Translations under genes and position numbers: made by a program | The notes under the pieces: generated by a model | What the model saw: only the letters and a program-made list of their open reading frames with translations | Database searches by the model: none | Told to the model about the DNA's origin: nothing | Source of the DNA: Chloroflexus islandicus | GTDB taxonomy: Bacteria; Chloroflexota; Chloroflexia; Chloroflexales; Chloroflexaceae | Direction of reading: 5' to 3' | Assembly: GCF_001650695.1 (NCBI RefSeq) | Contig: NZ_LWQS01000125.1 | Coordinates: forward strand, 51,765-115,764 | DNA length: 64,000 nucleotides | In this document: positions 1 through 8,242 of the stretch, in pieces | Numbering within the stretch: the first letter of the stretch is position 1 | Layout: every line of letters starts with the position of its first letter

Positions 1-640
1 ACGAACGGAAGACGGCGGCGATCGCCTCACGCAACTGCTCGAAGGGGTCTTCGGGGAACTCAACCCCGACATCTTCCTTAATAATCGCCTTGAACTTCTC
101 GGCCAGCGCGAGCAGTTCCTCGGTGGTCAAGTCAGTGTCTTGACGCTGACCGTGGCCCTTGGCCTCGTCCATCTCGTGCTCGAAGCGGTCGCCATCAACG
201 CCAAGCACAATTTTGCCGAAGAGCTGGACAAAGCGGCGATAAGCATCGGCAGCGAAGCGGGGATTATCGGTCAGGCGGGCCAACCCTTCCAGCGTCTGCT
301 TGTTGAGGCCAAGGTTGAGCACCGTATCCATCATGCCGGGCATCGAGAACTTCGCACCCGAACGTACCGATACGAGCAACGGATTGTTCGGATCGCCGAA
401 GGTCTTGCCGGTTTGAGCTTCGATATCCTTCAACCCTGCCAGCACCTGCTCCCACATTCCTTCGGGGAACTGCTGGCCACTTTCGTAATAGGCGTTACAG
501 GCTTCAGTGGTGATCGTAAACCCGGGCGGCACTGGTACGCCGGTGCGAGTCATCTCGGCCACACCCGCTCCCTTTCCGCCAAGGAGATCGCGCATCGAGG
601 CATTTCCTTCGCGGAAGAGGTAAACCCACTTCTTAGACAT
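1..640 (-). CDS. ppdK: Pyruvate, phosphate dikinase (N-terminal part, runs off window)
   Basis: The first 213 or so residues of pyruvate, phosphate dikinase, which interconverts pyruvate + ATP + Pi and PEP + AMP + PPi in the cytoplasm. The product begins MSKKWVYLF and shows the ATP-grasp hallmarks GGKGAGVAEM, PVPPGFTIT and the PPDK-type block KFSMPGMMDTVLNLG, which separates it from PEP synthase. The ATG is preceded by AGGAGGAAACAGGTT, a strong ribosome site. The gene is cut by the left edge, so the swivelling His and PEP-binding domains are not visible. Its regulator gene lies immediately upstream on the same strand, but ppdK has its own promoter at 858-886. Confidence 0.95.
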   Translation of the reverse strand, partial: MSKKWVYLFREGNASMRDLLGGKGAGVAEMTRTGVPVPPGFTITTEACNAYYESGQQFPEGMWEQVLAGLKDIEAQTGKTFGDPNNPLLVSVRSGAKFSMPGMMDTVLNLGLNKQTLEGLARLTDNPRFAADAYRRFVQLFGKIVLGVDGDRFEHEMDEAKGHGQRQDTDLTTEELLALAEKFKAIIKEDVGVEFPEDPFEQLREAIAAVFRS

Positions 641-857
641 AACCTGTTTCCTCCTTGAACAAGGCGGCTTGAGACAATGCCGTTATGCGCCTTAGCGCGT
701 GAGAATGCGCTAACGGCGGGAATGATCACGATTGGACACGGTGAACCAACCGGTCGCTGCCGGCATCAAGAGCATGCGATTAAACGTGCAACTTATTGGC
801 CCCATCGCACATCATTGTATGAAGCTGATATGACCGCAAACAATGGTAGATAACGCA

Positions 858-886
858 ACTATACTGCGCCGTCTCGCAACTGTCAA
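858..886 (-). promoter_or_regulatory. Sigma70-type promoter of ppdK
   Basis: On the minus strand TTGACA (881-886) and TATAGT (858-863) are separated by exactly 17 bp. This predicts a transcript starting near 851 with a 5' leader of about 210 nt before the ppdK start codon. No gene lies in that leader (641-857) and I see no recognised riboswitch in it. Confidence 0.75.
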
Positions 887-933
887 AAGCAATTGCCTTG
901 CTTTACCGCAGTGCAGAGCATCTGCATTTGCCT

Positions 934-1773
934 CTACCCCGGCGTACTAAACCGGCGCGAAATCAAGGCAATAATCTCATCGGCGCTCTCTTCGATCGAC
1001 TTATCAGTCACATTGAGCGCCGTCCAACCGTGTTGGCGGAAGATCCGGCGCGCCCATTCCACCTCGTCGATCGCAGCTTCAAGGTTGGTATAACTGCCGC
1101 CGAGATTAATGCCCATCCGCCGTTGGCGCCACCGCCGGCGAGCGGCGATCTGTTCGGCATCGACAATCAAACCGATGACGCGCCGGGGATCAACCCGAAA
1201 CAGATCATCGGGCAACGGCACTTCCCGCACGAGCGGCACGTTAGCCACTTTCCAGCCCAACACCGCGAGATACATGCTCAGCGGCGTCTTGCCCACCCGG
1301 GAAACGCCGACCAGTACAATATCGGCGTGGCTCAGCTCGCGCGGTTTGTTGCCATCGTCATGGGCAACGGTGTACTCAATCGCTTCCAGCCGCTCGAAAT
1401 AGGTCGAGCGGCGGGCTTGATACAATCCCGGCTTGCCCAGCGGCTCTTTTTGCAACACCGTTGCCAAACGTGACAAGACGCTGCCGACCAGATCGATCTC
1501 AGCGACTCCCATCTCGCGCGCCAGCCGCATCAATTCACGGCGGAGGGTTGGCTCCATCAACGTGTGCAAGATGGTGCCGTTCTGCTGCGCGGCTTGGGCG
1601 ACGACTTCGGCAATCTGTTCCGGGTTGCGCACATTTGGCACAATGATTAACGGTACTTCCGCCCCCTCAAACTGTGAGAGCGTCAAGCGCGCCACCTGTT
1701 CACCGACCGCGCCAGCGCCGCCGGAGACAATGTAGAGGGGCGGGGCAGGATAGGAATGAGGCAATTCGTTCAT
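934..1773 (-). CDS. Pyruvate, phosphate dikinase regulatory protein (DUF299/PSRP family)
   Basis: Bifunctional serine/threonine kinase and Pi-dependent phosphorylase of the DUF299 family, which inactivates and reactivates PPDK by ADP-dependent phosphorylation and phosphate-dependent dephosphorylation. The nucleotide-binding loop GVSRVGKTPLS lies in the middle of the protein. The N-terminus PPLYIVSGGAGAVGEQ and the segment NVPLVREVPLP are typical of the family. The reading frame is open 29 codons further upstream to 1860; I chose the ATG at 1773 (MNELPHSYP) because family homology begins there. Length is 279 aa, normal for the family. Position next to ppdK supports the PPDK rather than PEP synthase target. 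ppdK can be transcribed separately from 858-886. Confidence 0.9.
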   Translation of the reverse strand: MNELPHSYPAPPLYIVSGGAGAVGEQVARLTLSQFEGAEVPLIIVPNVRNPEQIAEVVAQAAQQNGTILHTLMEPTLRRELMRLAREMGVAEIDLVGSVLSRLATVLQKEPLGKPGLYQARRSTYFERLEAIEYTVAHDDGNKPRELSHADIVLVGVSRVGKTPLSMYLAVLGWKVANVPLVREVPLPDDLFRVDPRRVIGLIVDAEQIAARRRWRQRRMGINLGGSYTNLEAAIDEVEWARRIFRQHGWTALNVTDKSIEESADEIIALISRRFSTPG

Positions 1774-1832
1774 TCGCAAACGTTCTGTAATACACGATGC
1801 GCCTGTGATCAGGCACAATTGACTATAGACGT

Positions 1833-1851
1833 TACCAGCCGTATGCTGGTA
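1833..1851. promoter_or_regulatory. Inverted repeat in a divergent promoter region
   Basis: TACCAGC-cgtat-GCTGGTA is a perfect 7-bp inverted repeat with a 5-bp spacer. It lies in the 118-bp gap between the divergent PPDK regulator and hydrolase/cNMP genes and abuts TATGAT (1850-1855), a possible -10 for the plus-strand gene. Its size suits an operator for a dimeric repressor, but no matching regulator is identified. Confidence 0.35.
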
Positions 1852-1891
1852 TGATACCACACGAAACCGATGGCTCGCGGCGGATAATACT

Positions 1892-3253
1892 ATGGAAGTC
1901 TTTTCAATCGATGGCGCGAAGATTCATGCGCTTGATGCCGGGCCGCGCCATGCCCAACTCGCAGTGCTGATCCACGGTTGGTCGAGTTCGTCGTTTGCGA
2001 TGTCGCCGCTCATCCCACTGCTCAGCCGGCGCTTTCGCTGCGTGGCGATTGATCTGCCCGGCTACGGCGAATCACCGCCGTTGCGCGAACGGGCGACGAT
2101 TGGGCGCTATGCTCAGATTGTTGGTCGCCTGATCACCGGTCTGAGCGATCATCCGGCAGTACTTGTCGGCCATTCGATGGGGGGCATGATCAGCGCAACG
2201 CTAGCCCTGCAAATCCCGCAATTGGTTGATCGCATGGTGTTGCTTTGCCCGACCATTTCGGGCCGGCTATCGTTCTGGATTAACACCTTTGTCTCGCCAA
2301 TCACGATGATCGAGCGCTTCCCGATCTTTAGCCGCTTGCTTTCCGTGCTCGAACCATCAATGCTGTACGTGACCGATAGCCTGATGAAACCAGCCTCATT
2401 CGCCGAACGATCAGCGATCAGCGAAGCCGATTATCTGCGGTTGCGCGCTGATGCGCGCCGGCCCGGCCAAGGGCGCGTGCGGGCCGAATGTTTTGTTGCG
2501 ATGCGCAATCAAGACCTCAGCGGGCGCTTGCGCGAGCTCGAGACACCGGCGCTGGTCATTTGGGGGGCGGAAGATAACACCGTGCCGCTCCGTGATGCTG
2601 GCGTCGTTGCTGACGAATGGCGCAATGCTGATCTGCGGATTGTGCCGAAGGCTGGCCACTGGCCGCATTTCGAGACGCCTGAGGTTACGATGCGGTATAT
2701 CGCCAGTTACCTTGGCTTGCCCTCGCTGGTCAGCCAACCGGATGTCTTGGTGCAGCCAGCGGAAGTGACGGCGCAGGTGGCTGAATTTCTGGCTAATTCC
2801 CAGATTGGGAGCGGTCTCAACCTTGCCCAACGCACCCGGCTAGCGGCGCACCTCGAACGGCGGCGCTACCCACCCGGCGCGTTGATTGACCGCACAAACC
2901 AAGAATCGACCGATCTCTACCTCGTGCAGGATGGTTCGTTAGAGGTTTGGATCCCGCCGATCGATAATGATCCAGATAGCCAGCGCCTGCTCACGACGGT
3001 GGTGGTAGGCCAAATTACCGGCGAGATGTCATTGCTCGACGGTGGCCGGCGTAGTGCCGATCTGCGCGCCGGTGAAGAGGGGGTCACGATCTTGGCGTTG
3101 CGCCGCGAGCGGTTGCGTGCGCTGGCCGAGGATGATCCGGCCTTGGGGAACGCAGTCTTGTGGAATATTGCCAGCGCGCTGGCGTTGCGCTTGCGCTTGG
3201 CGAACTGGCAGCAGCAGGGTTTGGCGCGCGAATTGCAGGCGCTTAAGCGGTAA
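1892..3253 (+). CDS. Alpha/beta hydrolase fused to a cyclic-nucleotide-binding domain
   Basis: A 453-residue two-domain protein. Residues 1-275 are an alpha/beta hydrolase: oxyanion segment HGWSSSSF, nucleophile elbow GHSMGG at 93-98 (Ser95), acid loop WGAEDNTVP and catalytic His in AGHWPHFE. Residues about 310-430 are a Crp-type cNMP-binding jelly roll. Its phosphate-binding cassette keeps GEMSLLDGGRRSADL (Gly377, Glu378, then Arg-Ser-Ala), the residues that normally contact the cyclic nucleotide. There is no C-terminal helix-turn-helix, so it is not a transcription factor. The obvious inference is an esterase or lipase whose activity or location is controlled by cAMP or cGMP. The substrate is unknown. 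The start has no strong Shine-Dalgarno sequence. Confidence 0.85.
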   Translation: MEVFSIDGAKIHALDAGPRHAQLAVLIHGWSSSSFAMSPLIPLLSRRFRCVAIDLPGYGESPPLRERATIGRYAQIVGRLITGLSDHPAVLVGHSMGGMISATLALQIPQLVDRMVLLCPTISGRLSFWINTFVSPITMIERFPIFSRLLSVLEPSMLYVTDSLMKPASFAERSAISEADYLRLRADARRPGQGRVRAECFVAMRNQDLSGRLRELETPALVIWGAEDNTVPLRDAGVVADEWRNADLRIVPKAGHWPHFETPEVTMRYIASYLGLPSLVSQPDVLVQPAEVTAQVAEFLANSQIGSGLNLAQRTRLAAHLERRRYPPGALIDRTNQESTDLYLVQDGSLEVWIPPIDNDPDSQRLLTTVVVGQITGEMSLLDGGRRSADLRAGEEGVTILALRRERLRALAEDDPALGNAVLWNIASALALRLRLANWQQQGLARELQALKR

Positions 3254-3347
3254 GGTTGAGAGGTCTTAACGCTGGAGCGCAACTGATTATGGTAACGTGT
3301 GTTAGATTAGCAGGATTCGCTGGTTTGTAAGCAAGAGTGATCCACGT

Positions 3348-3758
3348 ATGGAAACAACAAATCGTCGCGTGATGACGGCATCGTGGCCGCAACTCGTCAT
3401 CTTACTCGGCGGTGACGCAATGGTATTTGTGGTGTTCGCCTTGCTAGGGCGCAGTTCGCACGGTTTGGCTGATGAAAACCCGCTGGTGGCCGCAGTGCGG
3501 GTCGCGTTGCCCTTCTTTATCGGCTGGCTGCTGGTGGCGCCGTGGTTTGGCGTGTTTCGCCCGCAACCGCCGTTGCGCATGGCTAGCTTATCACTTGGAG
3601 CTTGGTTGATTGCGTTGCCGGTCGGGCTTGGCTTGCGTTGGCTGCAGCTCGGTCGTTCTAGCCCGTTTAGTTTTGCGCTAGTGACATTTCTGACCGTCGC
3701 GGCGTTGTTGCTGATCTGGCGCGGCGCGTACAGTTGGTGGCTGGCGCGGCGTGGATAG
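3348..3758 (+). CDS. DUF3054 domain membrane protein
   Basis: A 136-residue integral membrane protein with four predicted hydrophobic segments, roughly residues 14-34, 52-70, 78-96 and 108-128. The arrangement and the motifs GDAMVFVVFALLGR and PFFIGWLLVAPWFG match the DUF3054 family, found mostly in Actinobacteria and Chloroflexota and of unknown function. It stands alone, followed by inverted-repeat elements at 3773-3855 that may end its transcript. Confidence 0.75.
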   Translation: METTNRRVMTASWPQLVILLGGDAMVFVVFALLGRSSHGLADENPLVAAVRVALPFFIGWLLVAPWFGVFRPQPPLRMASLSLGAWLIALPVGLGLRWLQLGRSSPFSFALVTFLTVAALLLIWRGAYSWWLARRG

Positions 3759-3772
3759 AATATTGCGGTTCT

Positions 3773-3855
3773 GGAGTGCGGCAGTGAAACTGCCGCATCT
3801 CCTCAGCGATCGCCACACTGCGAGGTTCTGGAGTGCGGCAGTAACACTGCCGCAT
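3773..3855. repeat. Two copies of a 29-bp hairpin repeat (GTGCGGCAGT...ACTGCCGCAY)
   Basis: GGAGTGCGGCAGT-gaa-ACTGCCGCAT at 3773-3798 and the same element with a different 3-4 nt loop at 3830-3855. The arms are conserved and the loop varies. The family recurs at 17992-18065, 41900-42077 and 63840-63865, always just after stop codons or between genes. It resembles REP-type palindromes and may act as a transcription terminator or mRNA stabiliser. Confidence 0.8.
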
Positions 3856-3910
3856 CCCCAGCAGCGATCACTAAACTGCCGTTGCGGTTCGTACACCGCT
3901 CTACCGCCCC

Positions 3911-4834
3911 TCATGCGCCAACCGCCAACTCGAGCGGCAACCGCTCATCGATCCAGTAGCGCAAACTGGGATAGCGCAGCTCAATGCCCAGATCGTGGCG
4001 CATACGGGCATTGCTCAAGCGGACAGATGAAGTCAAGGCGCCAACGACCGAGCGGTCGAGGCCGGCGCGCAGGCCGACGTTGGGATCAAACGTGCGCGGC
4101 GGCAGCATACCGAGCCGGCGGCGCACCTCGCTGACAATCTCGATCAAGCGGAGCGGCTCATCGTCGCCGACATTATAAATTGCGCCAATCTGGCCAACTT
4201 CGGGGACCCGGATCAGCACTTCCAGCGCATCATCAATATGAATATGCGGCACAAAGTTGCGCCCGCTGCCATAAATCGTCAACTGGCCGCTAGCAATCGC
4301 CTCGAGCGGATCGCGGTCAGGGCCATACACTGTTGCCATACGTAAAATCATCGCTGGGAAGCGGTGAGCGCGCACGGCTTGCAAGATGGTCTGCTCGGCG
4401 GCGGCAAGGATCGTGCCGAGAGGATACGAGGGCGCGATGGGGCTGTCTTCATCCACCCAGTGCTCGCCGTGATCGCCATACGGGGCGACGTTAGAGGCCC
4501 AAATGTAGGTGCGCACCGTGCGCGCGCGCACCGACATCGCGATCAGATGCTGGTTGCCATCGACGTAGAGGGAACGGAGTAATGCCGAACCATCGATCGG
4601 CATGCGGTTGGTGAGGTTGTAGACGACCTCAATCTCATCGGTGACGCCATCAATGGTTTCGGGGCGGGTGAGGTCGCCGATCCAGACCGCCATACCGCGA
4701 GCGGCGAGGCGTTCAACCACCGGATCTTCGGCGCTGTAGACAAGACCGCGCACACGGTGGCCAGCAGCGAGGAGTCGCGCGGCCAGTCGCGAGCCGATGT
4801 ATCCCGCTGCGCCGGCAATCAGATAATTCGTCAT
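3911..4834 (-). CDS. NAD(P)-dependent epimerase/dehydratase-like extended SDR
   Basis: A 307-residue extended short-chain dehydrogenase/reductase fold. The Rossmann motif GAAGYIGSRLAARLL is at residues 8-22, followed by an acidic strand end GDLTRPE and the downstream SDR segments LRMATVYGPDRD and HIHIDDALEVL. The usual catalytic YxxxK is not intact: the aligned stretch reads APSYPLGTILAAAEQ, so the Lys position is Thr. The protein may therefore bind a dinucleotide without classical SDR catalysis, or use another residue. The start ATG has a good GAGGTGACCT ribosome site. Single gene; substrate unknown, nucleotide-sugar or atypical SDR both possible. Confidence 0.75.
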   Translation of the reverse strand: MTNYLIAGAAGYIGSRLAARLLAAGHRVRGLVYSAEDPVVERLAARGMAVWIGDLTRPETIDGVTDEIEVVYNLTNRMPIDGSALLRSLYVDGNQHLIAMSVRARTVRTYIWASNVAPYGDHGEHWVDEDSPIAPSYPLGTILAAAEQTILQAVRAHRFPAMILRMATVYGPDRDPLEAIASGQLTIYGSGRNFVPHIHIDDALEVLIRVPEVGQIGAIYNVGDDEPLRLIEIVSEVRRRLGMLPPRTFDPNVGLRAGLDRSVVGALTSSVRLSNARMRHDLGIELRYPSLRYWIDERLPLELAVGA

Positions 4835-5066
4835 AGGTCACCTCGTCGTGTGGGGGCGGGTGACTGCCCTGACACCGCCCGACTGTTAAAGCAGGCTGCA
4901 CATCGGCAAAAGCGGTGCTTGTCTGTGTAGGTGCAGCAGGTTACTGCTCATTGTAACACCCTCTGAGCGTAGTTGCCAGCGGAAATTTACCTGACAAACG
5001 GTGGGCAAATGGTGAATAGGGGGCGACGCATCCGTCACCCCCTCCAGCATTGCCTCCCATTCAAGA

Positions 5067-6665
5067 TTACGGAATCCGTTCGTAGGCCGGCAAGGTCAAG
5101 AATTCGACAAAATTGGGGTCGGTCGTGATCTCATCAAACAGTTCGGCGGCCTCTTCGTAACGGCCATCGTCGTAAGCCGGCCCCAGAATCTCGCGCACTT
5201 TGGCCAGCTCTTCGGGCAACATCTGGCGGAAGAGTTCAACCGTCACCTTGCGGCCATCGTTGAGCACGCCCTTTGGACTGCGAATCCACTGCCAGATCTG
5301 GGCGCGCGAAATTTCGGCGGTGGCGGCGTCTTCCATCAGATTAAACACGGGCACGCAGCCGTTGCCAGCCAGCCATGCGCCGAGGTACTGGATGCCGACG
5401 TTGATATTCAACCGCATCCCCTGCTCGGTGATCGGTTCGCTGGGGCCAAACGCGAGCAGGTCAGCGGCAGTGACTTGCACATCGTCGCGCTGGCGGCTAA
5501 TCTGGTTGGGGGTTGGCATCAGGCGGTCGAAGACCTCCATCGCCACCGGCACCAGACCGGGGTGAGCTACCCACGTGCCATCGTGGCCGTCGTTCGCCTC
5601 CCGCTCCTTATCGGCGCGCACCTTAGCCAGCGCCGCTTCATTCGCCACTGGGTCATTCTTGATCGGAATCTGCGCCGCCATACCACCCATCGCATGCGCG
5701 CCGCGGCGGTGGCAGGTCTTGATCGCCAGCAACGAGTACGAACGCATAAAGTGGGTCGTCATCGTCACCAACGCCCGGTCAGCAAGGCAGAAGTTGGGAT
5801 CGTTGCGGAACTTCTTAATGCACGAGAAGATATAATCCCACCGTCCGCAGTTGAGGCCGGCAGAGTGCTCGCGCAGCTCGTAGAGGATTTCATCCATCTC
5901 AAATGCGGCGAGGATGGTCTCGATCAGCACGGTGGCCTTGATCGTGCCGCGGGGAATGCCGCGCAGCTCTTGCGCCAGCACAAAGATGTCGTTCCACAAC
6001 CGCGCCTCAAGGTGGCTCTCCATCTTCGGCAGGTAGAAGTACGGGCCGCCTTGCACATCAATCGCGGTTTGGACATTGTGGAAGAAATAGAGGCCGAAAT
6101 CGAAGATCGACCCCGACATCGGCTCGCCGTCAACCAGCACATGCTTCTCGTTGAGATGCCAGCCGCGCGGGCGCACGAACAAGATGGCGGGATTGGGATT
6201 GAGGGCGTAGTATTTGCCTTCGGGACTCGTGTAGGTGATCGTGCGGCGAAGCGCATCGCGCAGGTTGATCTGGCCTTCGATCTGATTTTGCCACGTGGGA
6301 GTATTGGCATCCTCGAAGTCGGCCATAAAGACCTTCGCGCCCGAATTGAGCGCATTAATGACCATTTTGCGGTCAACCGGCCCGGTAATCTCAACCCGGC
6401 GGTCGTTGAGCTGAGGCGGGAAGGGCGCGATCGTCCAGTCGCTCTCGCGGATGTGAGCCGTTTCGGGGAGGAAATCGGGCCGTTCACCGGCATCGAGCGC
6501 GCGCTGGCGCTCGGCGCGGCGGGCCAGCAGCTCAAGCCGGCGCGCGTTAAAGCGGCGATGCAGAGTCGCGAGAAATTCCAGTGCTTCCGGGGTCAGAATC
6601 TCGGCATATTCGGGTGTGATCGGGGCGGTGATCGTCACTCCGGCAGGGAGTTGGGGGGCGGTCAT
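5067..6665 (-). CDS. aceB: Malate synthase (form A)
   Basis: Condenses glyoxylate with acetyl-CoA to malate. The 532-residue length and the motifs [48 protein letters not shown] and [13 protein letters not shown] are those of malate synthase A. In Chloroflexus-like organisms it would handle glyoxylate from the glyoxylate cycle or related carbon routes. No isocitrate lyase gene lies in the window. The start has AAGGAGGGTTGC upstream. A TATAAT -10 with a candidate operator sits just ahead (6686-6738). Transcribed alone. Confidence 0.96.
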   Translation of the reverse strand: MTAPQLPAGVTITAPITPEYAEILTPEALEFLATLHRRFNARRLELLARRAERQRALDAGERPDFLPETAHIRESDWTIAPFPPQLNDRRVEITGPVDRKMVINALNSGAKVFMADFEDANTPTWQNQIEGQINLRDALRRTITYTSPEGKYYALNPNPAILFVRPRGWHLNEKHVLVDGEPMSGSIFDFGLYFFHNVQTAIDVQGGPYFYLPKMESHLEARLWNDIFVLAQELRGIPRGTIKATVLIETILAAFEMDEILYELREHSAGLNCGRWDYIFSCIKKFRNDPNFCLADRALVTMTTHFMRSYSLLAIKTCHRRGAHAMGGMAAQIPIKNDPVANEAALAKVRADKEREANDGHDGTWVAHPGLVPVAMEVFDRLMPTPNQISRQRDDVQVTAADLLAFGPSEPITEQGMRLNINVGIQYLGAWLAGNGCVPVFNLMEDAATAEISRAQIWQWIRSPKGVLNDGRKVTVELFRQMLPEELAKVREILGPAYDDGRYEEAAELFDEITTDPNFVEFLTLPAYERIP

Positions 6666-6685
6666 GCAACCCTCCTTTCATCATG

Positions 6686-6738
6686 CGGAAACAATTTCCG
6701 TGGACTATTATACCAGAAAAGCGGCTGTGGGCTGTCAA
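6686..6738 (-). promoter_or_regulatory. aceB promoter with long spacer and a palindromic operator candidate
   Basis: On the minus strand TTGACA (6733-6738) is followed after 20 bp by a consensus TATAAT (6707-6712), longer than the optimal 17 bp. The predicted start point falls next to a perfect palindrome CGGAAA-caa-TTTCCG (6686-6700). The geometry suggests a regulated promoter with an operator overlapping the start point. The binding protein is unknown. Confidence 0.5.
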
Positions 6739-6767
6739 CACTGCGGTAACACATCCTCTACGCCTTT

Positions 6768-7440
6768 GCATTACGCCCTCACCCCCGGCCTTCGCTCCCA
6801 CCTGACGGCGGGAGAGGGGAGCCGCTGGATGGGGGGAATAGCCACAAAAAGCCGCAAAACTCACAAACATATTGTTGTGGCGCTTGGGTCGCTTGTGGCT
6901 ATAATCTCCCCTCTCTCAGCGGGTTTTCCAAGGGCGGACAGAACGTATAAGCTTAGATACGGTTAATAGCTTTGAGATGTGCCGTTTCGCCCTCACCTCG
7001 GCCCCTCTCCCATGCTAGCGAGTGAGGGGATGGGGGTGAGGGATCACCCCTCCTCCGCGGGGGAGGGGTTGGGTGTGGGGGCAACGCCAAGGCGCAAACA
7101 TCCTGTTGTGGGGCGCTTAAAGCGTGTCTGGCCCTTTCCCCTAGCACGGGGGAAGGGTGGGGGCAAGGGCAAAGGCGTTCCGCCCTCACCCCCGGCCCCT
7201 GTCCCATCTGACGGCGGGAGAGGGGGAGCTGCGTGCATTGCGGGACAGGCATCGTCGAGCAGGAACCGTCGCGCCTCTCACCCGCGCCAGTGGGTGAGGG
7301 TGAGGGAACACCCCTCCCCCAGCGGGGGAGGGGCCGGGGGTGGGGGTAAATAACAAGTACCAATAGCCACGAAGAGCGCAAAAGGATACTGTCCATTCTA
7401 TGAGTTTTGCGTCCCTTCGTGGCTATTCCCGCCCCCCACC
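6768..7440. repeat. Gene-free region of GC-rich dispersed repeats
   Basis: No credible gene between 6666 and 7500. The DNA is a mosaic of short dispersed elements. One is the CCCTCACCCCCGGCC / GGGGGAGGGG type, which appears in both orientations four or more times. Another is an ATAGCCAC-AAAAGC-GCAAAAC type at 6839-6905 and again near 7360-7430. Several translate into long but low-complexity Pro/Gly/Ser-rich frames on both strands, a compositional artefact. Confidence 0.75.
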
Positions 7441-7441
7441 C

Positions 7442-7470
7442 TTGCACGATAGACGCAAACATAGTATAAT
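7442..7470 (+). promoter_or_regulatory. Sigma70-type promoter of the Uma2-family gene
   Basis: TTGCAC (7442-7447), a 17-bp spacer and a perfect TATAAT (7465-7470), placing the start point about 25 nt before the ATG at 7501. Confidence 0.75.
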
Positions 7471-7500
7471 CAAACAAATGTTCGTATGAGGAGGTGGATG

Positions 7501-8163
7501 ATGACCAGCCAGCCGGTTGCTGCCACGCCAATCGTCTACCCCGATAGTGACGGGATGCCAATGGCAGATAATACCAAGCAATTTCGCGCCATCGTCACCA
7601 TTCAGGGGAATCTCGACGCGCTGTTTCGCGAGCGGTCTGATGTGTTTGTCGCTGGCGATCTGCTCTGGTACCCGGTGGAAGGCCGGCCCGACATCCGCCG
7701 CGCGCCGGATGTGATGGTTGTCTTTGGCCGGCCCAAAGGTGACCGCGGCTCGTACCGCCAATGGGAAGAGGATAACATCGCGCCCCACGTGGTGTTTGAG
7801 GTGTTGTCGCCAGTGAATACCCTTACCGAGATGGCGGCCAAGTTGGAATTTTACGACATCTACGGGGTCGAAGAGTACTATCTGTACGATCCTGACACTG
7901 GCGATATGAGCGGCTGGCAGCGGATCGATGGCCGGTTGCGGGTCATTCCCGAACTCGATGGCTGGATCAGCCCGCGGCTAGGGGTGAAGTTTAGCCGCAC
8001 CGCCGATGGCATCCAGATGTATTGGCCCGATGGGCGGCCATTTGTCAGTTTTGTCGAGTTGCAGGCCCAAGCCGAGCAAGAGCGCCAACGCGCCGAGCAA
8101 GAGCGCCAACGCGCCGAACGGCTCGCGGCGCGCCTGCGCGAGTTGGGCATCGATCCAGAATGA
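7501..8163 (+). CDS. Uma2 family (DUF820) restriction-endonuclease-fold protein
   Basis: A 220-residue protein of the Uma2/DUF820 family, which has a PD-(D/E)XK nuclease fold and is abundant in cyanobacteria and Chloroflexota. Fold residues are visible as APDVMVVFG (Asp), HVVFEVLSP (Glu) and AAKLEFYDIYGVEEYYLYDP (Lys). The C-terminal 30 residues are charged and contain an exact seven-residue duplication EQERQRA encoded by a 21-bp direct repeat, so length there may vary between strains. I chose the second of two adjacent ATGs because AGGAGGT (7489-7495) is correctly spaced from it. The biological role of the family is unproven. Confidence 0.85.
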   Translation: MTSQPVAATPIVYPDSDGMPMADNTKQFRAIVTIQGNLDALFRERSDVFVAGDLLWYPVEGRPDIRRAPDVMVVFGRPKGDRGSYRQWEEDNIAPHVVFEVLSPVNTLTEMAAKLEFYDIYGVEEYYLYDPDTGDMSGWQRIDGRLRVIPELDGWISPRLGVKFSRTADGIQMYWPDGRPFVSFVELQAQAEQERQRAEQERQRAERLAARLRELGIDPE

Positions 8164-8242
8164 CGGCGTTGCGACCTCCTTCGCGCACCAGCACCGAAAA
8201 CCGAGTACAATAAGGGCAAGGTGACGTTGCGTGAGGAAGTCT

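Noticed and set aside
140..658. Plus-strand 172-codon open frame
   Set aside because: Antisense to ppdK, whose minus-strand product has clear PPDK motifs.
641..857. Riboswitch in the ppdK 5' leader
   Set aside because: The leader is long enough, but no known aptamer consensus was found by eye.
5475..6749. 424-codon plus-strand open frame
   Set aside because: Shadow of malate synthase on the opposite strand; product has no recognisable motif and antisense codon bias.
6953..7561. Open frames through the GC-rich repeat region on both strands
   Set aside because: Pro/Gly/Ser-rich low-complexity translations of dispersed repeats, without ribosome sites.
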